64,000 bases of DNA from an uncultured Verrucomicrobiota bacterium (GTDB lineage: Bacteria; Verrucomicrobiota; Verrucomicrobiia; Verrucomicrobiales; Verrucomicrobiaceae): positions 1-64,000 of the forward strand of contig CAILZI010000188.1 of NCBI GenBank assembly GCA_903838675.1, written 5' to 3'. A program made the position numbers and the translations under genes. Positions 40,162-52,200 of the stretch are shown piece by piece. The notes under the pieces are model-generated. The model was not told the origin of the DNA. It was given only the letters and a program-made list of their open reading frames with translations, and did no database searches. How positions within the stretch are numbered: the stretch's first letter is position 1; each line of letters starts with the position of its first letter.

Positions 40162-43100
40162 ATGTTGGAAACGTCCTTTATTGCAGCCAATCAAGCTGAG
40201 ACTTGTACGATAAAACAAGCGAATTGCCTGACCTCCGGACGCAAAAATCCGAAGGCACAGAGAGAAGAGAAGCGGAGCTGGTGTGTCTGCAAAAATGCCC
40301 AAACAGCCAAGTTAGGTTTGCATCGTATTCTCGGAATCCTCACCTGCTTTTTGCTAGCCTGTTTTGGGATTCATGCCGCAGGGCAGCAGCCTGCTCCGCT
40401 CCGCAAGATCAGCGTGGTGTTGGATGACAATTTCCCTCCCTATGTTTTCAGGGACAGCACCGGAAACCTGCAGGGCATCATCATCGATCAATGGCGCGTC
40501 TGGGAAAAAAAGACAGGAGTCACCGCCGAGATTCAGGGCATGGACTGGGGCAAGGCCGTGGAGCGGATGAAAGCTGGTGAATTCGATGTCATCGACACCG
40601 TTTTCCAGACCTCAGAACGCTCGGCATACCTGGATTTTTCGCGGCCTTACGCCACTCTCCAGGTCCCCATCTTCTTTCGTACAACGATTGCAGGAATCAC
40701 TGATCTGGCCTCGCTGAAGGGGTTTCCAGTCGCGGCAAAAACAGGCGATGCGACAGCACTGATGTTGCAGGCCAGGGGGATCGCCCCGCTCCTGCTGTAC
40801 AACAACTACGAGGCCATCATCACAGCCGCACGTGAACGAAAGGTAAATGTCTTTGTCGTGGACAAGCCCCCCGCGCTGTACTTCCTCCACAAGCAGGGTA
40901 TTGAGTCGGAGTTCAGGATGACCGAGCCCATCAACAACGGAGAGTTTCATCGTGCGGTTCACAAAGGAAATTCCAGTCTCCTGCAGCTGATTGAGAAGGG
41001 CTTCGACGATGTGGGAAAGACAGAGTTTTCACGGATCGAAAAAAAATGGTTTGGGCAGACCTTGGGCGGCTCTCGATATCTACGCTATATCGGCTACGGT
41101 GCTCTGGGGGGCGTTGCGTTGATGGCCCTTCTCGTTGGCTGGAATTGGTTTCTGGCCGGGCAGGTGAAAAAGCGCACCAGGTCCTTGCGGGAGCGTGAGG
41201 AGCAGTTGCGGTTGTACACGCAGCACAGTCCTGCGGCCATCGCCATGCTTGATCGCGACATGAAGTATCTGGTGGTCAGCCGCCGCTGGATGGAAGATTA
41301 CCGCCTCGGCACCCAGTCAATTGTGGGTCGCAGCCATTACGAGGTCTTTCCTGAAACTCCTCCCCACTGGTTTGAAATCCATCAGCGGTGTCTGACAGGT
41401 GAAGTCGTTAAGTGCGATGAGGAAGCCTTTCTGCGGATGGATGGCCGGACAGACTGGATTCGTTGGGAGATCCAGCCTTGGCGTCAGGCAGATGATTCCA
41501 TTGGTGGCATCATCATGTTCACAGAAGACATCACTGCGCGCAAACAAGCCATGGAGATGCTTCGAGAGGGGGAAACGCGCTTGATCAAGGCCTTTCGCAG
41601 CAGTCCCGTCGCTTTGACTATTGGTCGCATGCGTGATCAGCGGATCGTGGAGGTCAATGATGCGTTCTCCAGCCTCTTGGGATGGACGCGTGAGGAAGCT
41701 GTGGATCGCTCCATGCTTGATCTGGAGGTCTTTGATGAAACCGTCGCTGCACTGCTTCGCAAGACCCTCGATGAAAAACGTTCTATCCGCGACATGGAAC
41801 TCGCGCTCCGTGCACGCAATGGCGACTCCCTCCATGTCATTGCCAGCATGGAAACCATCGAATTTCAGGGCGAGCCGCATGTGGTGGCGACTTTCGTGGA
41901 CATTACCGGACGTAAACGCACAGCGGCAGCTTTGTCTCAGGTGAGCGCCGACCTCGGGCGCGCTCAAGCGATCAGCCATATTGGCAGCTGGGAATTCACC
42001 ACGGCAGACGGCAGCATCAAGTGGTCGGACGAACTCTACCGGATCTTTGGGCTGCAGCCACAGTCGATCATGCTTAATTACGCACGGTTGCGAGAGATGA
42101 TTCATCCAGACGACCGCGGTCGACATGACAGCTACCATGCAAAACTGACCGCCTCGCAGCCAGGCACGGTCATCGCGCCATTTGAATACCGGGCACTGCG
42201 TAAGGACGGGCAGGTTGCTCACGTCCTGGTGAAAGTAGAGATTCGCTTTGATGATCAGGGCGCATCCATTTGCTATTTCGGCACCGTTCAGGACATCACC
42301 GAACGCAAACGGGCGGAGGAGGCGCTTCGTGAAAGCGAAGCCACCTTCGCTGCTGCCTTCGAGAGTGCCCCGATCGGCAAGGCTCTCGTGGCGCCCGACG
42401 GCCGCTTCCTGCGTGTCAACCGGGTGCTCTGCGAAATCGTCGGCTATTCAGAGGCAGAACTGCTGGCAGTGACCTTTCAGGACATCACCCACGCGGACGA
42501 CCTCGATCTTGATCTCGCCAACGTGCAGAAAATGCTCCGCCACGAGATCAAATCCTACCAGATGGAAAAGAGGTATCTCCATCGGCGTGGAGGTGTGGTG
42601 TGGATTCTTCTCACGGTTTCGATGGTGAATGACGAACAGGGATCTCCTGCGTTTTTTGTCTCCCAGATGCAGGACATCACCGACCGCAAAAAGGCGGAGC
42701 AGCGCATCCAGCAGCTCAACCGCCTCTATGCGATGTTGAGTGGCATCAATGAGATCATTGTGCGTGAAAAGAGCCCTGAGGCTATGCTGACCACGGCCTG
42801 CCGAATTGCGGTTGAAAAAGGTCTGTTTGGCATGGCGTGGATCGGTCTGCTGGATGCCGCAACGGGACGTCTGAAAATTGCCGCGCATGATGGTGCAACG
42901 AACGACTTGCTGGCGGAGCTTGAGTCTCTTGTCAATGGCACGCAGACCGGCCCTGGTTGCACCATAACTTTGCACGCGCTGCAGTCGGGCGAACACTCGA
43001 TTTGCAATGACATTGAGCATGATCCTGAGGCGGTCAGCTGGCGTGCCAATGCCTTGTGCAGAAACTACCTTTCCATGGCCTCCCTGCCTTTGAAGTCGGG

Positions 43101-45294
43101 AGACAAAATCATCGGAGTCTTCAACCTGTATGCTCATGCCGTGGAATTCTTTGATGCGGATGAGATGGCCTTGCTGGACGAACTGGCCATAGACATCAGT
43201 TTTGCTCTCGACATCAGTCGGCGTGAAGCTGAGCTGCGCGAAGCCGACAAGCGCTTCATCAAGCAGCGCAAGACTTTGATCGAACTAACACGCCACTGGG
43301 GCGGAGATGGTGAGGATGCCCTGCTGCTGCTGCGGAAAATCGCCGAAGGTGCCGCTCAAACCTTGAACGTCTCCCGTGTCAGCATCTGGCGCTACAATAG
43401 TGACAGATCTTCCATCAAATGCGTGGATTTGTTTGAGTGGGAGGAAGGACGGCACTCGTCTGGTCTGGAGCTTTCAGCCTCCACTCATCTTGCCTATTTT
43501 CGTGCATTGGTGGAACAGGAAATGATCGTAGCAGATGGCGCCGCCCAGAACCCCAGCACATCCGAGTTCTTGGAAGACTACCTGCTTCCTCATGGCATTC
43601 GGTCCTTGCTCGACGTGCCCATAGTCGTGGGCGGCTTCCGCACCGGCGTACTCTGCCTCGAACATGTCCGCACGCTTCGGGAATGGACTGCGGATGAGAA
43701 GACCTTTGCCCTGGCCATGTCTAATCTGGTGTCCTTGGCGCTGGAAGGTGTGGAACGCCGGCAGGCGGAGAATTCTCTGCGCGAGAGCGAGAAGCGGTTC
43801 CGCCAGTTTGCTGAAACCATCGAGGAGGTGTTCTGGATGACGGACCCCAGTGGCAGAGAAATGATCTACGTCAGTCCGGCATATGAAAAAATTTGGCATC
43901 GCACCTGCGCCAGCCTCTATGCAGATCCCCTCAGCTGGCTCGATCTGGTGCATCCCGAGGACCGGGAACGCATCGCTCAGGCGATGGCGATCAAGCGCTC
44001 ACAGGGCGAGTATGACGAAAGGTTCCGCATCCAGCGTGCTGACGGCACCCTTCGGTGGATTCATGACCGGGCCTTCCCTGTGCGCGATTCACATGGCAAC
44101 GTGCTGCGCATCGTCGGCACGGCGGAGGACATCACGGAAAGCAAACAGGTCGAATCTCAGCTGATGCGTTCGCAGCGTATGGAGAGCATTGGCACGCTGG
44201 CAGGTGGCATCGCGCACGATCTCAACAACGTGCTCACCCCCATCATGATGTCCATTGAGCTGCTCAAATTGCAGGAAACCAATGTGCGTCGGCTGAATAT
44301 TTTCACCACGATCGAGACCAGCGCCAGACGCGGTGCGGACATGGTGCAGCAGGTGCTCTCGTTTGCGCGGGGCGTGGAAGGGCGGCAGCTGGCCGTTCAG
44401 ATTGGGCGCTTGCTTCGGGAGATCGAAAAAATCGCCAACGAGACTTTTCTCAAAAACATCCAGGTGCGCAGCAAGATCCCAAAGGAATTGTGGGGCGTCC
44501 AGGGCGACCCGACGCAACTGCACCAAGTTTTGCTCAATCTCTGCGTCAACGCACGTGATGCCATGCCCAATGGCGGCATGCTCATGATCACCGCCAGCAA
44601 CGTGGTCCTTGACGAGCACAGTGGTGAACTGGGCACCGAGGCAAAGCCTGGACGTCATGTGCTCATCGAGGTCGAAGACACCGGCACAGGCATGCCCCCG
44701 GACGTAATGGAGCGCATTTACGAACCGTTTTTTACTACGAAAGAACTGGGCAAAGGCACCGGCCTGGGTTTGTCCACCTCGCTCGCCATCATCAAAGGTC
44801 ATAACGGCTTTTTGCGTGTGCAAAGCGAGATTGGGAAAGGGACAAAATTCCAGCTTTATCTCCCTGCAAATGATTCAGCAGACGTGCAGGAAGGTACTCC
44901 TGCCGAGACGGATTTGCCACGTGGCAATGGCGAACTGGTGCTGGTGGTTGATGATGAAGTCACTGTGCGGCAGATCATCAGGCAGACATTGGAAGCCTTC
45001 GGATACCGTGTTTTGTTGGCCGCTGATGGCGTCGAGGCCTCGACCTTGTTTACTACGCACCAGGCAGAAATAGCCGTGGTGCTCACCGATATGATGATGC
45101 CCGTCATGGATGGGCTGGCAACCATTCAGGTACTGATGCGCATGAATCCGCTGGTGCGCATCATCGCAGCCAGCGGCTTGAGCATCAAAGACATGGTCGC
45201 CAAGGCAATGGGGGCCGGGGTGAAACACTTCATCCCGAAACCATACTCTGCCGAAACCCTGCTTAAGTCCCTGTCTCAGGTGCTCAAGGCCTAG
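40162..45294 (+). CDS. Large hybrid histidine kinase: SBP_bac_3-TM-PAS(x4)-GAF(x2)-PAS-HisKA-HATPase-REC
   Basis: [48 protein letters not shown]; successive PAS blocks; GAF-like segments; [46 protein letters not shown]-terminal start uncertain. Confidence 0.92.
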   Translation: MLETSFIAANQAETCTIKQANCLTSGRKNPKAQREEKRSWCVCKNAQTAKLGLHRILGILTCFLLACFGIHAAGQQPAPLRKISVVLDDNFPPYVFRDSTGNLQGIIIDQWRVWEKKTGVTAEIQGMDWGKAVERMKAGEFDVIDTVFQTSERSAYLDFSRPYATLQVPIFFRTTIAGITDLASLKGFPVAAKTGDATALMLQARGIAPLLLYNNYEAIITAARERKVNVFVVDKPPALYFLHKQGIESEFRMTEPINNGEFHRAVHKGNSSLLQLIEKGFDDVGKTEFSRIEKKWFGQTLGGSRYLRYIGYGALGGVALMALLVGWNWFLAGQVKKRTRSLREREEQLRLYTQHSPAAIAMLDRDMKYLVVSRRWMEDYRLGTQSIVGRSHYEVFPETPPHWFEIHQRCLTGEVVKCDEEAFLRMDGRTDWIRWEIQPWRQADDSIGGIIMFTEDITARKQAMEMLREGETRLIKAFRSSPVALTIGRMRDQRIVEVNDAFSSLLGWTREEAVDRSMLDLEVFDETVAALLRKTLDEKRSIRDMELALRARNGDSLHVIASMETIEFQGEPHVVATFVDITGRKRTAAALSQVSADLGRAQAISHIGSWEFTTADGSIKWSDELYRIFGLQPQSIMLNYARLREMIHPDDRGRHDSYHAKLTASQPGTVIAPFEYRALRKDGQVAHVLVKVEIRFDDQGASICYFGTVQDITERKRAEEALRESEATFAAAFESAPIGKALVAPDGRFLRVNRVLCEIVGYSEAELLAVTFQDITHADDLDLDLANVQKMLRHEIKSYQMEKRYLHRRGGVVWILLTVSMVNDEQGSPAFFVSQMQDITDRKKAEQRIQQLNRLYAMLSGINEIIVREKSPEAMLTTACRIAVEKGLFGMAWIGLLDAATGRLKIAAHDGATNDLLAELESLVNGTQTGPGCTITLHALQSGEHSICNDIEHDPEAVSWRANALCRNYLSMASLPLKSGDKIIGVFNLYAHAVEFFDADEMALLDELAIDISFALDISRREAELREADKRFIKQRKTLIELTRHWGGDGEDALLLLRKIAEGAAQTLNVSRVSIWRYNSDRSSIKCVDLFEWEEGRHSSGLELSASTHLAYFRALVEQEMIVADGAAQNPSTSEFLEDYLLPHGIRSLLDVPIVVGGFRTGVLCLEHVRTLREWTADEKTFALAMSNLVSLALEGVERRQAENSLRESEKRFRQFAETIEEVFWMTDPSGREMIYVSPAYEKIWHRTCASLYADPLSWLDLVHPEDRERIAQAMAIKRSQGEYDERFRIQRADGTLRWIHDRAFPVRDSHGNVLRIVGTAEDITESKQVESQLMRSQRMESIGTLAGGIAHDLNNVLTPIMMSIELLKLQETNVRRLNIFTTIETSARRGADMVQQVLSFARGVEGRQLAVQIGRLLREIEKIANETFLKNIQVRSKIPKELWGVQGDPTQLHQVLLNLCVNARDAMPNGGMLMITASNVVLDEHSGELGTEAKPGRHVLIEVEDTGTGMPPDVMERIYEPFFTTKELGKGTGLGLSTSLAIIKGHNGFLRVQSEIGKGTKFQLYLPANDSADVQEGTPAETDLPRGNGELVLVVDDEVTVRQIIRQTLEAFGYRVLLAADGVEASTLFTTHQAEIAVVLTDMMMPVMDGLATIQVLMRMNPLVRIIAASGLSIKDMVAKAMGAGVKHFIPKPYSAETLLKSLSQVLKA

Positions 45295-45299
45295 CCACT

Positions 45300-46100
45300 T
45301 TACTTCTGCTTGGCCTCGTAGCCAGGCAGCGGCTTGCCGTCTTCTCCAAGTTTACCACAGGACCAGAGCAGGCCGCGGGCGACGAGGTCGAGATAGACAG
45401 GGGACTGCATGGTTTCGTTGCCATGGCCAAGCGTGGTGCCGAAGACCTTGCCTTTGCCATATTCGTTCACCCAGATGACGTTATGGTCCATCTTCGTGTC
45501 TTCGCCGTAGGCTTTGGCCAGCGGGACGAAGTGCTCCCAGAGCTTTTCGTTTTTGTAGAGCTCGTCTTTGGCGTCGAGCCATTCTGCTGGGAAACCTTTC
45601 ATGACCGGGTGGCCCTCAGCGATATTTTTGACCTTCAAATCGCGGTTCTTCTCGTGGCTCATCGAGGTCTGGCCCACGCACTTGCGCCATTCATCAGTCT
45701 TCGCCGCGCGGTAGCTGTGGGTGGAACAGTGCAGCATCACCGCTGGAACACCGTTGTAGTGCGCCTTCGCGATGCGTTCGACAAAGGCCACGTCAGTAAT
45801 CGCGCCAAAGCATTCGTTGTGCAGGATCACGTCATAGCTCTCGGCCCAGTTGTCCTTTTCATAGATCGAGATCTTGTGATTCTTGTCCTTCTTACCTTCT
45901 GGCCCTTCCTCATGCACAATCGTGAACTCCACATTCGCCCGGGCGCTCAGGCCTTCGCTGAGGATTAGCTTCTGGTTTTCGTAGTCGTGGCAGCAGCCTC
46001 CGGTGATCATGAGCACCTTGAGCGGTTTCACCTCCTCTTTCGGTGCGGCGACGGCAAACAGGCAGGCGATTGAAAACAGGGAGACAAGGAGGGGACGCAT
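45300..46100 (-). CDS. ThuA domain-containing protein (secreted)
   Basis: PLKVLMITGGCCHDYENQKLILSEGLSARANVEFTIVHEEG…GVPAVMLHCSTHSYR…VWVNEYGKGKVFGTTLGHGNETMQSPVYLDLVARGLLW-type ending. Confidence 0.9.
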   Translation of the reverse strand: MRPLLVSLFSIACLFAVAAPKEEVKPLKVLMITGGCCHDYENQKLILSEGLSARANVEFTIVHEEGPEGKKDKNHKISIYEKDNWAESYDVILHNECFGAITDVAFVERIAKAHYNGVPAVMLHCSTHSYRAAKTDEWRKCVGQTSMSHEKNRDLKVKNIAEGHPVMKGFPAEWLDAKDELYKNEKLWEHFVPLAKAYGEDTKMDHNVIWVNEYGKGKVFGTTLGHGNETMQSPVYLDLVARGLLWSCGKLGEDGKPLPGYEAKQK

Positions 46101-46231
46101 GACGGCAGATGGGGTTGTGTGGCGAGTATGCGCGGAATGCAGCACTTGTCTTTCATGATTCTCAGTTGGCTCCGCTTCTTATCTTGCCTGCTGCATAGGT
46201 ATTTTGGTAAAAAGCATGGGAAAATTCTTTT

Positions 46232-49200
46232 ATGAGAATCTGGTTCCTTTTCCTCGCTTCAGCCATTGCTTCTTTCGGACAAACCGCTCAGCCCCCAGGC
46301 ACTGAGACGGAAAAATACCACCAGATGCTGCTCAAGCGCCCTCAGGCAGGCTTGGTCTATGACAGGTTCTACTCGGCGTGGATGGAGACGGGCACAGCGG
46401 ACTCGCTGATGGATTTTTTGAGCCAGCGCACCGCCACCGCTGCCGATCTGCTCGTGCTGGCAGTTTTTCATGACCAGCGCGGTAATGAGGCTGAGGCCTT
46501 GAAGGCCTACACGGCGGCTCTGGCTCGTGATGGGACGAACGCACGGGCCTGGTTCCAACGCGCAAAACTCGAGGCACGGATGATGAACTTTGAGACGGCG
46601 CTGAAATCGCTGGCTGAGTCAGACAAACTCGGTGCGGACGCTGAACTCAACCGTGAGATCGGCCAGATGCGTGGACGCTGGCTGCTGCGCACCGGCAAAC
46701 CGGAGGCGGCTTTGCAAGCATGGCGCGATCTGGTGAAGGCCAGCGCAGATGACGAAGATCTGGTCGAGGAGGTGGTCGATCTGCTGCTCGACGAAGGTCT
46801 GTTTGCCGAGGCCGAGTCGCAGATGCTGGCGTTGATATCCAGAACCAAGGACGCATATGCCAGGACGGTTCGTCAGCTGCGCTTGGCGGAGATCCAGTTG
46901 CGTTCCTCCAAGAAGGACGCCGCACTGGCCCTGCTGACTGCGACACTGGCAGACACCGGCCAGGGCACTTGGATCGAAGGCGAAGTACTAGCGCAGGTCG
47001 AGGCCATGTTTCGTCGCGACGAAAACCTGAGCGGCTTGGTGAAGGAGTTGGAAAATCTGCAGGCCGCGCATCCACAGCGCACCGCGCTTGAGCGGCAGCG
47101 CGCGCGAGTTTTGGCCGAGCTGGGCGACAAAGACAAAGCGCTGGCCATTTATTCGGCGCTGCTACAAAAAACTCCAGGTCAGCGGGAGCTGCGTGAGAGC
47201 TACCTTGATCTGCTCGCCCGCTTTGAGCAGTTCAAGGAGGCCATCGCACAGACAAACGTGCTCCTCGAGCAGGCACCTGATGATCGTGAACTGCTGATCC
47301 GTCTCGCAACTCTGCAAGAAAGGGCGAAGGAGAAGGCTGCTGTCAAGACGACGCTGGAAAAGTACCTGGCTTCGAAAGACACCGCAGAATTTGATCACCT
47401 CCGCGTGGCACGGCTCTATGAAAGCTGGGAGCGTGATGAAGATGCCACACTAGCCTACCAGCGCATGGTCGCGGCTTTTCCTGACAGCAGTGCTGCCAGG
47501 GAGGCCCAGGCTCATTACCTGCACCGCAGTGGCAAACGCGAAGCCGCTCTGGTGATCTGGCGTGATCTGGCGAAAAATGGAGATCTCCCTCAGGTGATGG
47601 CCGTGGGGCAGGCCCTGATGGCGCGTCTAGAGTCACTGACGGCAATGGAGGTCTTGCAGGCGCGGCAGGCAGAGTTTGCCAAAGATGAGCGCTTTCTGGG
47701 TTTGCTGGTCAACTCAGCACTCAGCGCAAAGAAACCTGTCGAGGCCATACCTTGGGCTCTGGCGCGCGTGCAGGCCACGACGGACGTCAGTTATCTGGAT
47801 GATGCGCTACGGCAGGTCGTGGCTTGTCTGAAGGCAGATGAAGCAAAGTTTGCTGAGACTCTGGCTGCTTTGCAAAAGAGCACTCCCACCGTGCAGGAAC
47901 GCATTCTGCTCGCCACACTCCTGGAAGAAAAGCAGGACCACCTGGGTGCTGAGAAAACTCTGCGCGAGATTCCTGCGGACCATGCTTTGGCAGCCCAGAC
48001 CCGCCTGCTCAAGCTGATGGAATCACGTCAGGACTGGCTGCGTGCAACGGAGGAGGCGGAAAAACTCATCGCCATGCCACAGGGCAGAAATTCCACCAAT
48101 GTGCAGCGTCTGGTGGACTTGGATGAGCGCTCAGGAAAACTAGATCAGGCGCTGAAGTGGGTGGCGGAATGGAAGACACTTTCACCCGGCTCTGCCTCAC
48201 CCTGGATGCGCGAAGCCAAACTTCTGCAGCTCAGCGGCAAAGGGCGCGAAGCTTTAAAGGTGCTGCAGGCGGCTCTGCGGAAATTCGAAGACGATGAGTC
48301 TGTGGCGGATGCTCTGGCCTCCGGATACATCGAACAGGGACAGATGGCTGACGCGGAGCGTGTTTACCTCTCTCTGTTTGAGAAGGAGGAAAAACCGGAT
48401 GGCAAAATGCGATGGGTCGGGGCCTTGGCGCGCATAGCCAGTGATCGTGGTCAGTTGAAGGCGCTGACGGAAAAATTCCTCGAACGCCAGCGCACCAATC
48501 GCGCAGATGCCACTCCGTGGCTCGCCCTGGCGGAGATCTATCGTGTGTCAGGCAGCACCACGGAGCAGGAGCGCGCGCTGCGTGAAGCGCTGCGTCTGCG
48601 CCCCGAGGATGTCAACCTGGCGCAGCAGATCGCGCACATTGACCTCGACATGGGCCAGTGGAAGCAGGCCATCGAGGAATTGCAGCGCGTTGCTGCTCGT
48701 TCCAAAGGCGGCCGTGTGCAGCGGATGATCGCGTCGATTGAGATCGAGTACGGTGATGCGAACAGCGGTTACCGCATGCTCTACGAACTGGCTGGCGGCA
48801 CGCAGATGGATGCCGATGACGCGCTCACGCTGGCAAAAAGCATGTCCGCGCAGCAGGACTGGAAGCGCATCAGCAGCTTTCTGGAGCCTCTGCTGCATCG
48901 CTTTCCAGACGACTATCGGCTGGCGTACTTGCAGGCGGTCGCATTTGAGGAGTCTGACAGTGTGGACGCGGCCGCGTCAATGTTCATTCATCTCATGGCG
49001 CAGGCCCAGGAACTGCCTGCCGTCGCGGCTGCAACGAAGTCAGTCGGCAACAGAAACGATTATCTGGAAGAGTTGGAGAAGCGCACACCCAAAGGCTACG
49101 TGGACTTGGTTCGCCTGATGAATGGTCCCGGCTATCAATCTTACAACTATCGACCGAACTCAATCCGCTTCTCCGGCCAGAACGCCAGCAAGGCCGTGAT

Positions 49201-52200
49201 GGTTCCCGCCAGCTTATACATCCTCCATGCCATGTCAGTGTCGCATTTGGCCACCCTCATGAGGGGGGAGGGCACCCAGAAAAAAGCGGCATGGATTGCA
49301 GAGGCGGCCAGTGCTGGCGTCCCGGGAGCACGTTACCTCGGCATGCTCGAAGTTGACCAGTACTACCGCTTGAGCATCAGCCCTGATGAACTGGAGAAGA
49401 AACCGGATGACGACGTCTTGCTGGCTTATTCCATCGGCAGCGGATCCATCATTAACGTAGAGCGCCCTTCTTTTAACGTCGCTTCTCGCGCATTCGAACG
49501 CTTCAAATCCCAATACCCAGAACTGATGGTTCAGGCCGCAAGAAATGCAGTCTTGGCGGACAGTGATAAAGGGGCTCCTCTTCTTACGGAGGCGTTGGAC
49601 ATAGTGGAAAAAATGTCGCCTGAGCAGCTGCGGAAATCAGGCGTGGCAGCCTATCATCTGGGCACCTTGATTGGCGGTGGCCAAAAGATGCGGGAGGACT
49701 CGTTCCCTGCCGTGCTGTCGGAGCAGCTGAGTCACCGCATCCTCTCATTGATGCTGCGTCAGCTTGATGCCACCCAGCCTGATTCCCAGGGCACCAAGGT
49801 TTACAGTTCGGGTCTGCCCAATTTTGCCAATGCCTGCCGCAGCTTGAAGGCGTGGAATGAATTTGTCACCCTTGTGGAGCGCGAAGAACGGCTCTGGACA
49901 GAGAATGAGCCCACTCGTCAGTCCTGGTCGCAATTCATCGCGCAGTTCAACCGCCGTAGCCAGTCAACAGCCAGCGAGACGCTTGTCAGCCTGCCTTTCC
50001 CTGGCGGAACAATGCTGCCAAGCACCCTGATCCTCTACTTCGGACGCAAGGACATCTACAATCCGCGTGACAGCGACAAGCTGGAGCCGGAACCCGAAGA
50101 GTATGCCGGCCTGAAGCCTCTCATTGAGCGCATAAAGTCTCCTGCTTTGCGTGCCCTGCTGTATTACAAGGTTGGCTACCGTGAGCGTGTGTTGCGCGAA
50201 GTCACCCAGCTCATCTCTGCACCCAATCCTTCCGTGGACGATCTGCTGCTCGCGGCCTCATGGTTCAGCATTGAGGACGAGTACGAGCGCGTGGCCGACC
50301 TGCTCGTCCGCGCTTCCACCATGAACATTCCTGCCGGAGTCCGCCCTGCTTTTGACGCCGCACTGGCGCATGCGGTGCTGAAGTTGAAGCCGCAGGCGGG
50401 CAGCCCGCTGCTTGAGCCTGCGCAGATGGCCCTGCGCCGTTTGCGCAGCGCACGCGTCACTTCGGAGCAGAAGGATGAGCTGGTCGCAGCCATGAAGACG
50501 CTGAGCATGAGCGACGAGGCGGAACAGTGGGCGCGCATCGCCGTGGTGGCGCCCTCAGTGGCTCGGCGTAGCACCAGCTTTGTCAGCAGTTCCAGCATTG
50601 ATACGAAGAAACTTCAGTCGCTGCTCGCAGGCAAAGATGAGGAGGCCATCGTGAAGGAGGCCGTCACCCAGTTGCGTCATGCGCTGACGTATGCTGGCAA
50701 CGGCAATCAAAACTACGCCGCCAGCCGGGCAAAGGAGATCATGCGCCTCGCCAGCAAGCCGGGCATGTTTGAAAAAATCCAGGCGGCTTTTGCCCCCGGA
50801 GAAACCGCCACGGTGACGAAGTTGTATGAGCAGGCGCAGTTCATGATGCTCATCGATCACAAACCCAACGCGATCAAGGTGCTCGAGAAAGTTGTGGAGA
50901 TGAATCCAAAGCATTTCGAGGCACGTCTCCATTTGTGCTCGCTGATTGCTGCCGCTGACCCGGCTCGTGCCGTGAAGATGATGACGGATGTGCCGCTCTC
51001 CGCCTTCCAGCAGAGCAGCGTTGGAAGCCAGATCGCTGAGTTGCTGCGTGATGATGCTGCGATGCCATTTGAGGCCCGCATGAGCATTTTCACCGCACTG
51101 TCAGGGATGCTGGAGTCTGCACCTGCGGGATCAGGCGTGAGAGGCCTGGATTGGATGATCGACCTGCCTGCTGTGATCGCAAATCGAACGTTTCAGGCAC
51201 CTCCCCGCCTGGACTATCTGTATGCACGGCCGGGATCATCTCAGATGAACAGTGAAGACTTCTATGTGCCGGCAACTTCTCCTGAGGCTAAAAAGCGCCG
51301 CGAAGTGCATGATCAAATGTGCCAGGCCATGATGAAGCATCCCATGCTGGCGGAGGAAGGCTTCCGCCGGTTGGCATCTCTGGTGATCCATGAAGGCAAA
51401 AAGTTGGACGAACTCGCCACCACCGCCCGCCAGCTGCTGGAATCGGCCAAATCAGCCTCGCGCTCGCAGCGCGGTCCCGGCGCGTCGCGTCGGTTTCATT
51501 ATGCTCAGGAGGTGATCGGCCTTTGGGCGCCCACACCGGCGGAGTTTCTCATCTGGAAGGCCTGGAAGGAGAATCAACTGGAGCGAATCGAGCAGGAGAT
51601 CATGCCTCTGGCCGCCGCAGCTATGGACAGCACGCAGCAAACCATTCTGCGTGCGCAGTTGAACATCTGGACCTGCACGCCCGATGCCTTCGTTCACAAT
51701 GTCAAAGCATTCCTCACCACGGTCAGCGGACGCGGCAGTTCGAGCAGTGCCGGCGATCAAAATCTGGTCTGGCTGATGGACCGCTGGGAGGAGCGGGGCA
51801 TCGAAGGCCTGCCACTGGATGAGATCATAGCCACCAGCCTGAAGCAAAACAGTGGTTATGGCGATGGCTACGCAGTCACTAATTATCTGGCCTTGCGCCA
51901 GCGGATGCGCCCTGAGTCAGGACTGACACCGTTCCTGATCCGGCTGATTTCTGGACTGCTTGGCAACAACCATAATGCCTGGGCCAAAGCCATGAAAGGC
52001 ACGATCAATGCGAACTACGGCGGTGGAGGTTATGTGAGCAATCCTCCCGCATCAACCTTGCTGCAGATCACCAACAATCTGATACGCAAGCCGGCGACTT
52101 TTGGCGCAGGTGTGCAGTTGGCCTCTCTTCTTGGTGCCACAGAAAGCCCCAATTGGGCGCGCAACAGCAGCTCCAGCATGACCGCGGTCTTGAAATCATC

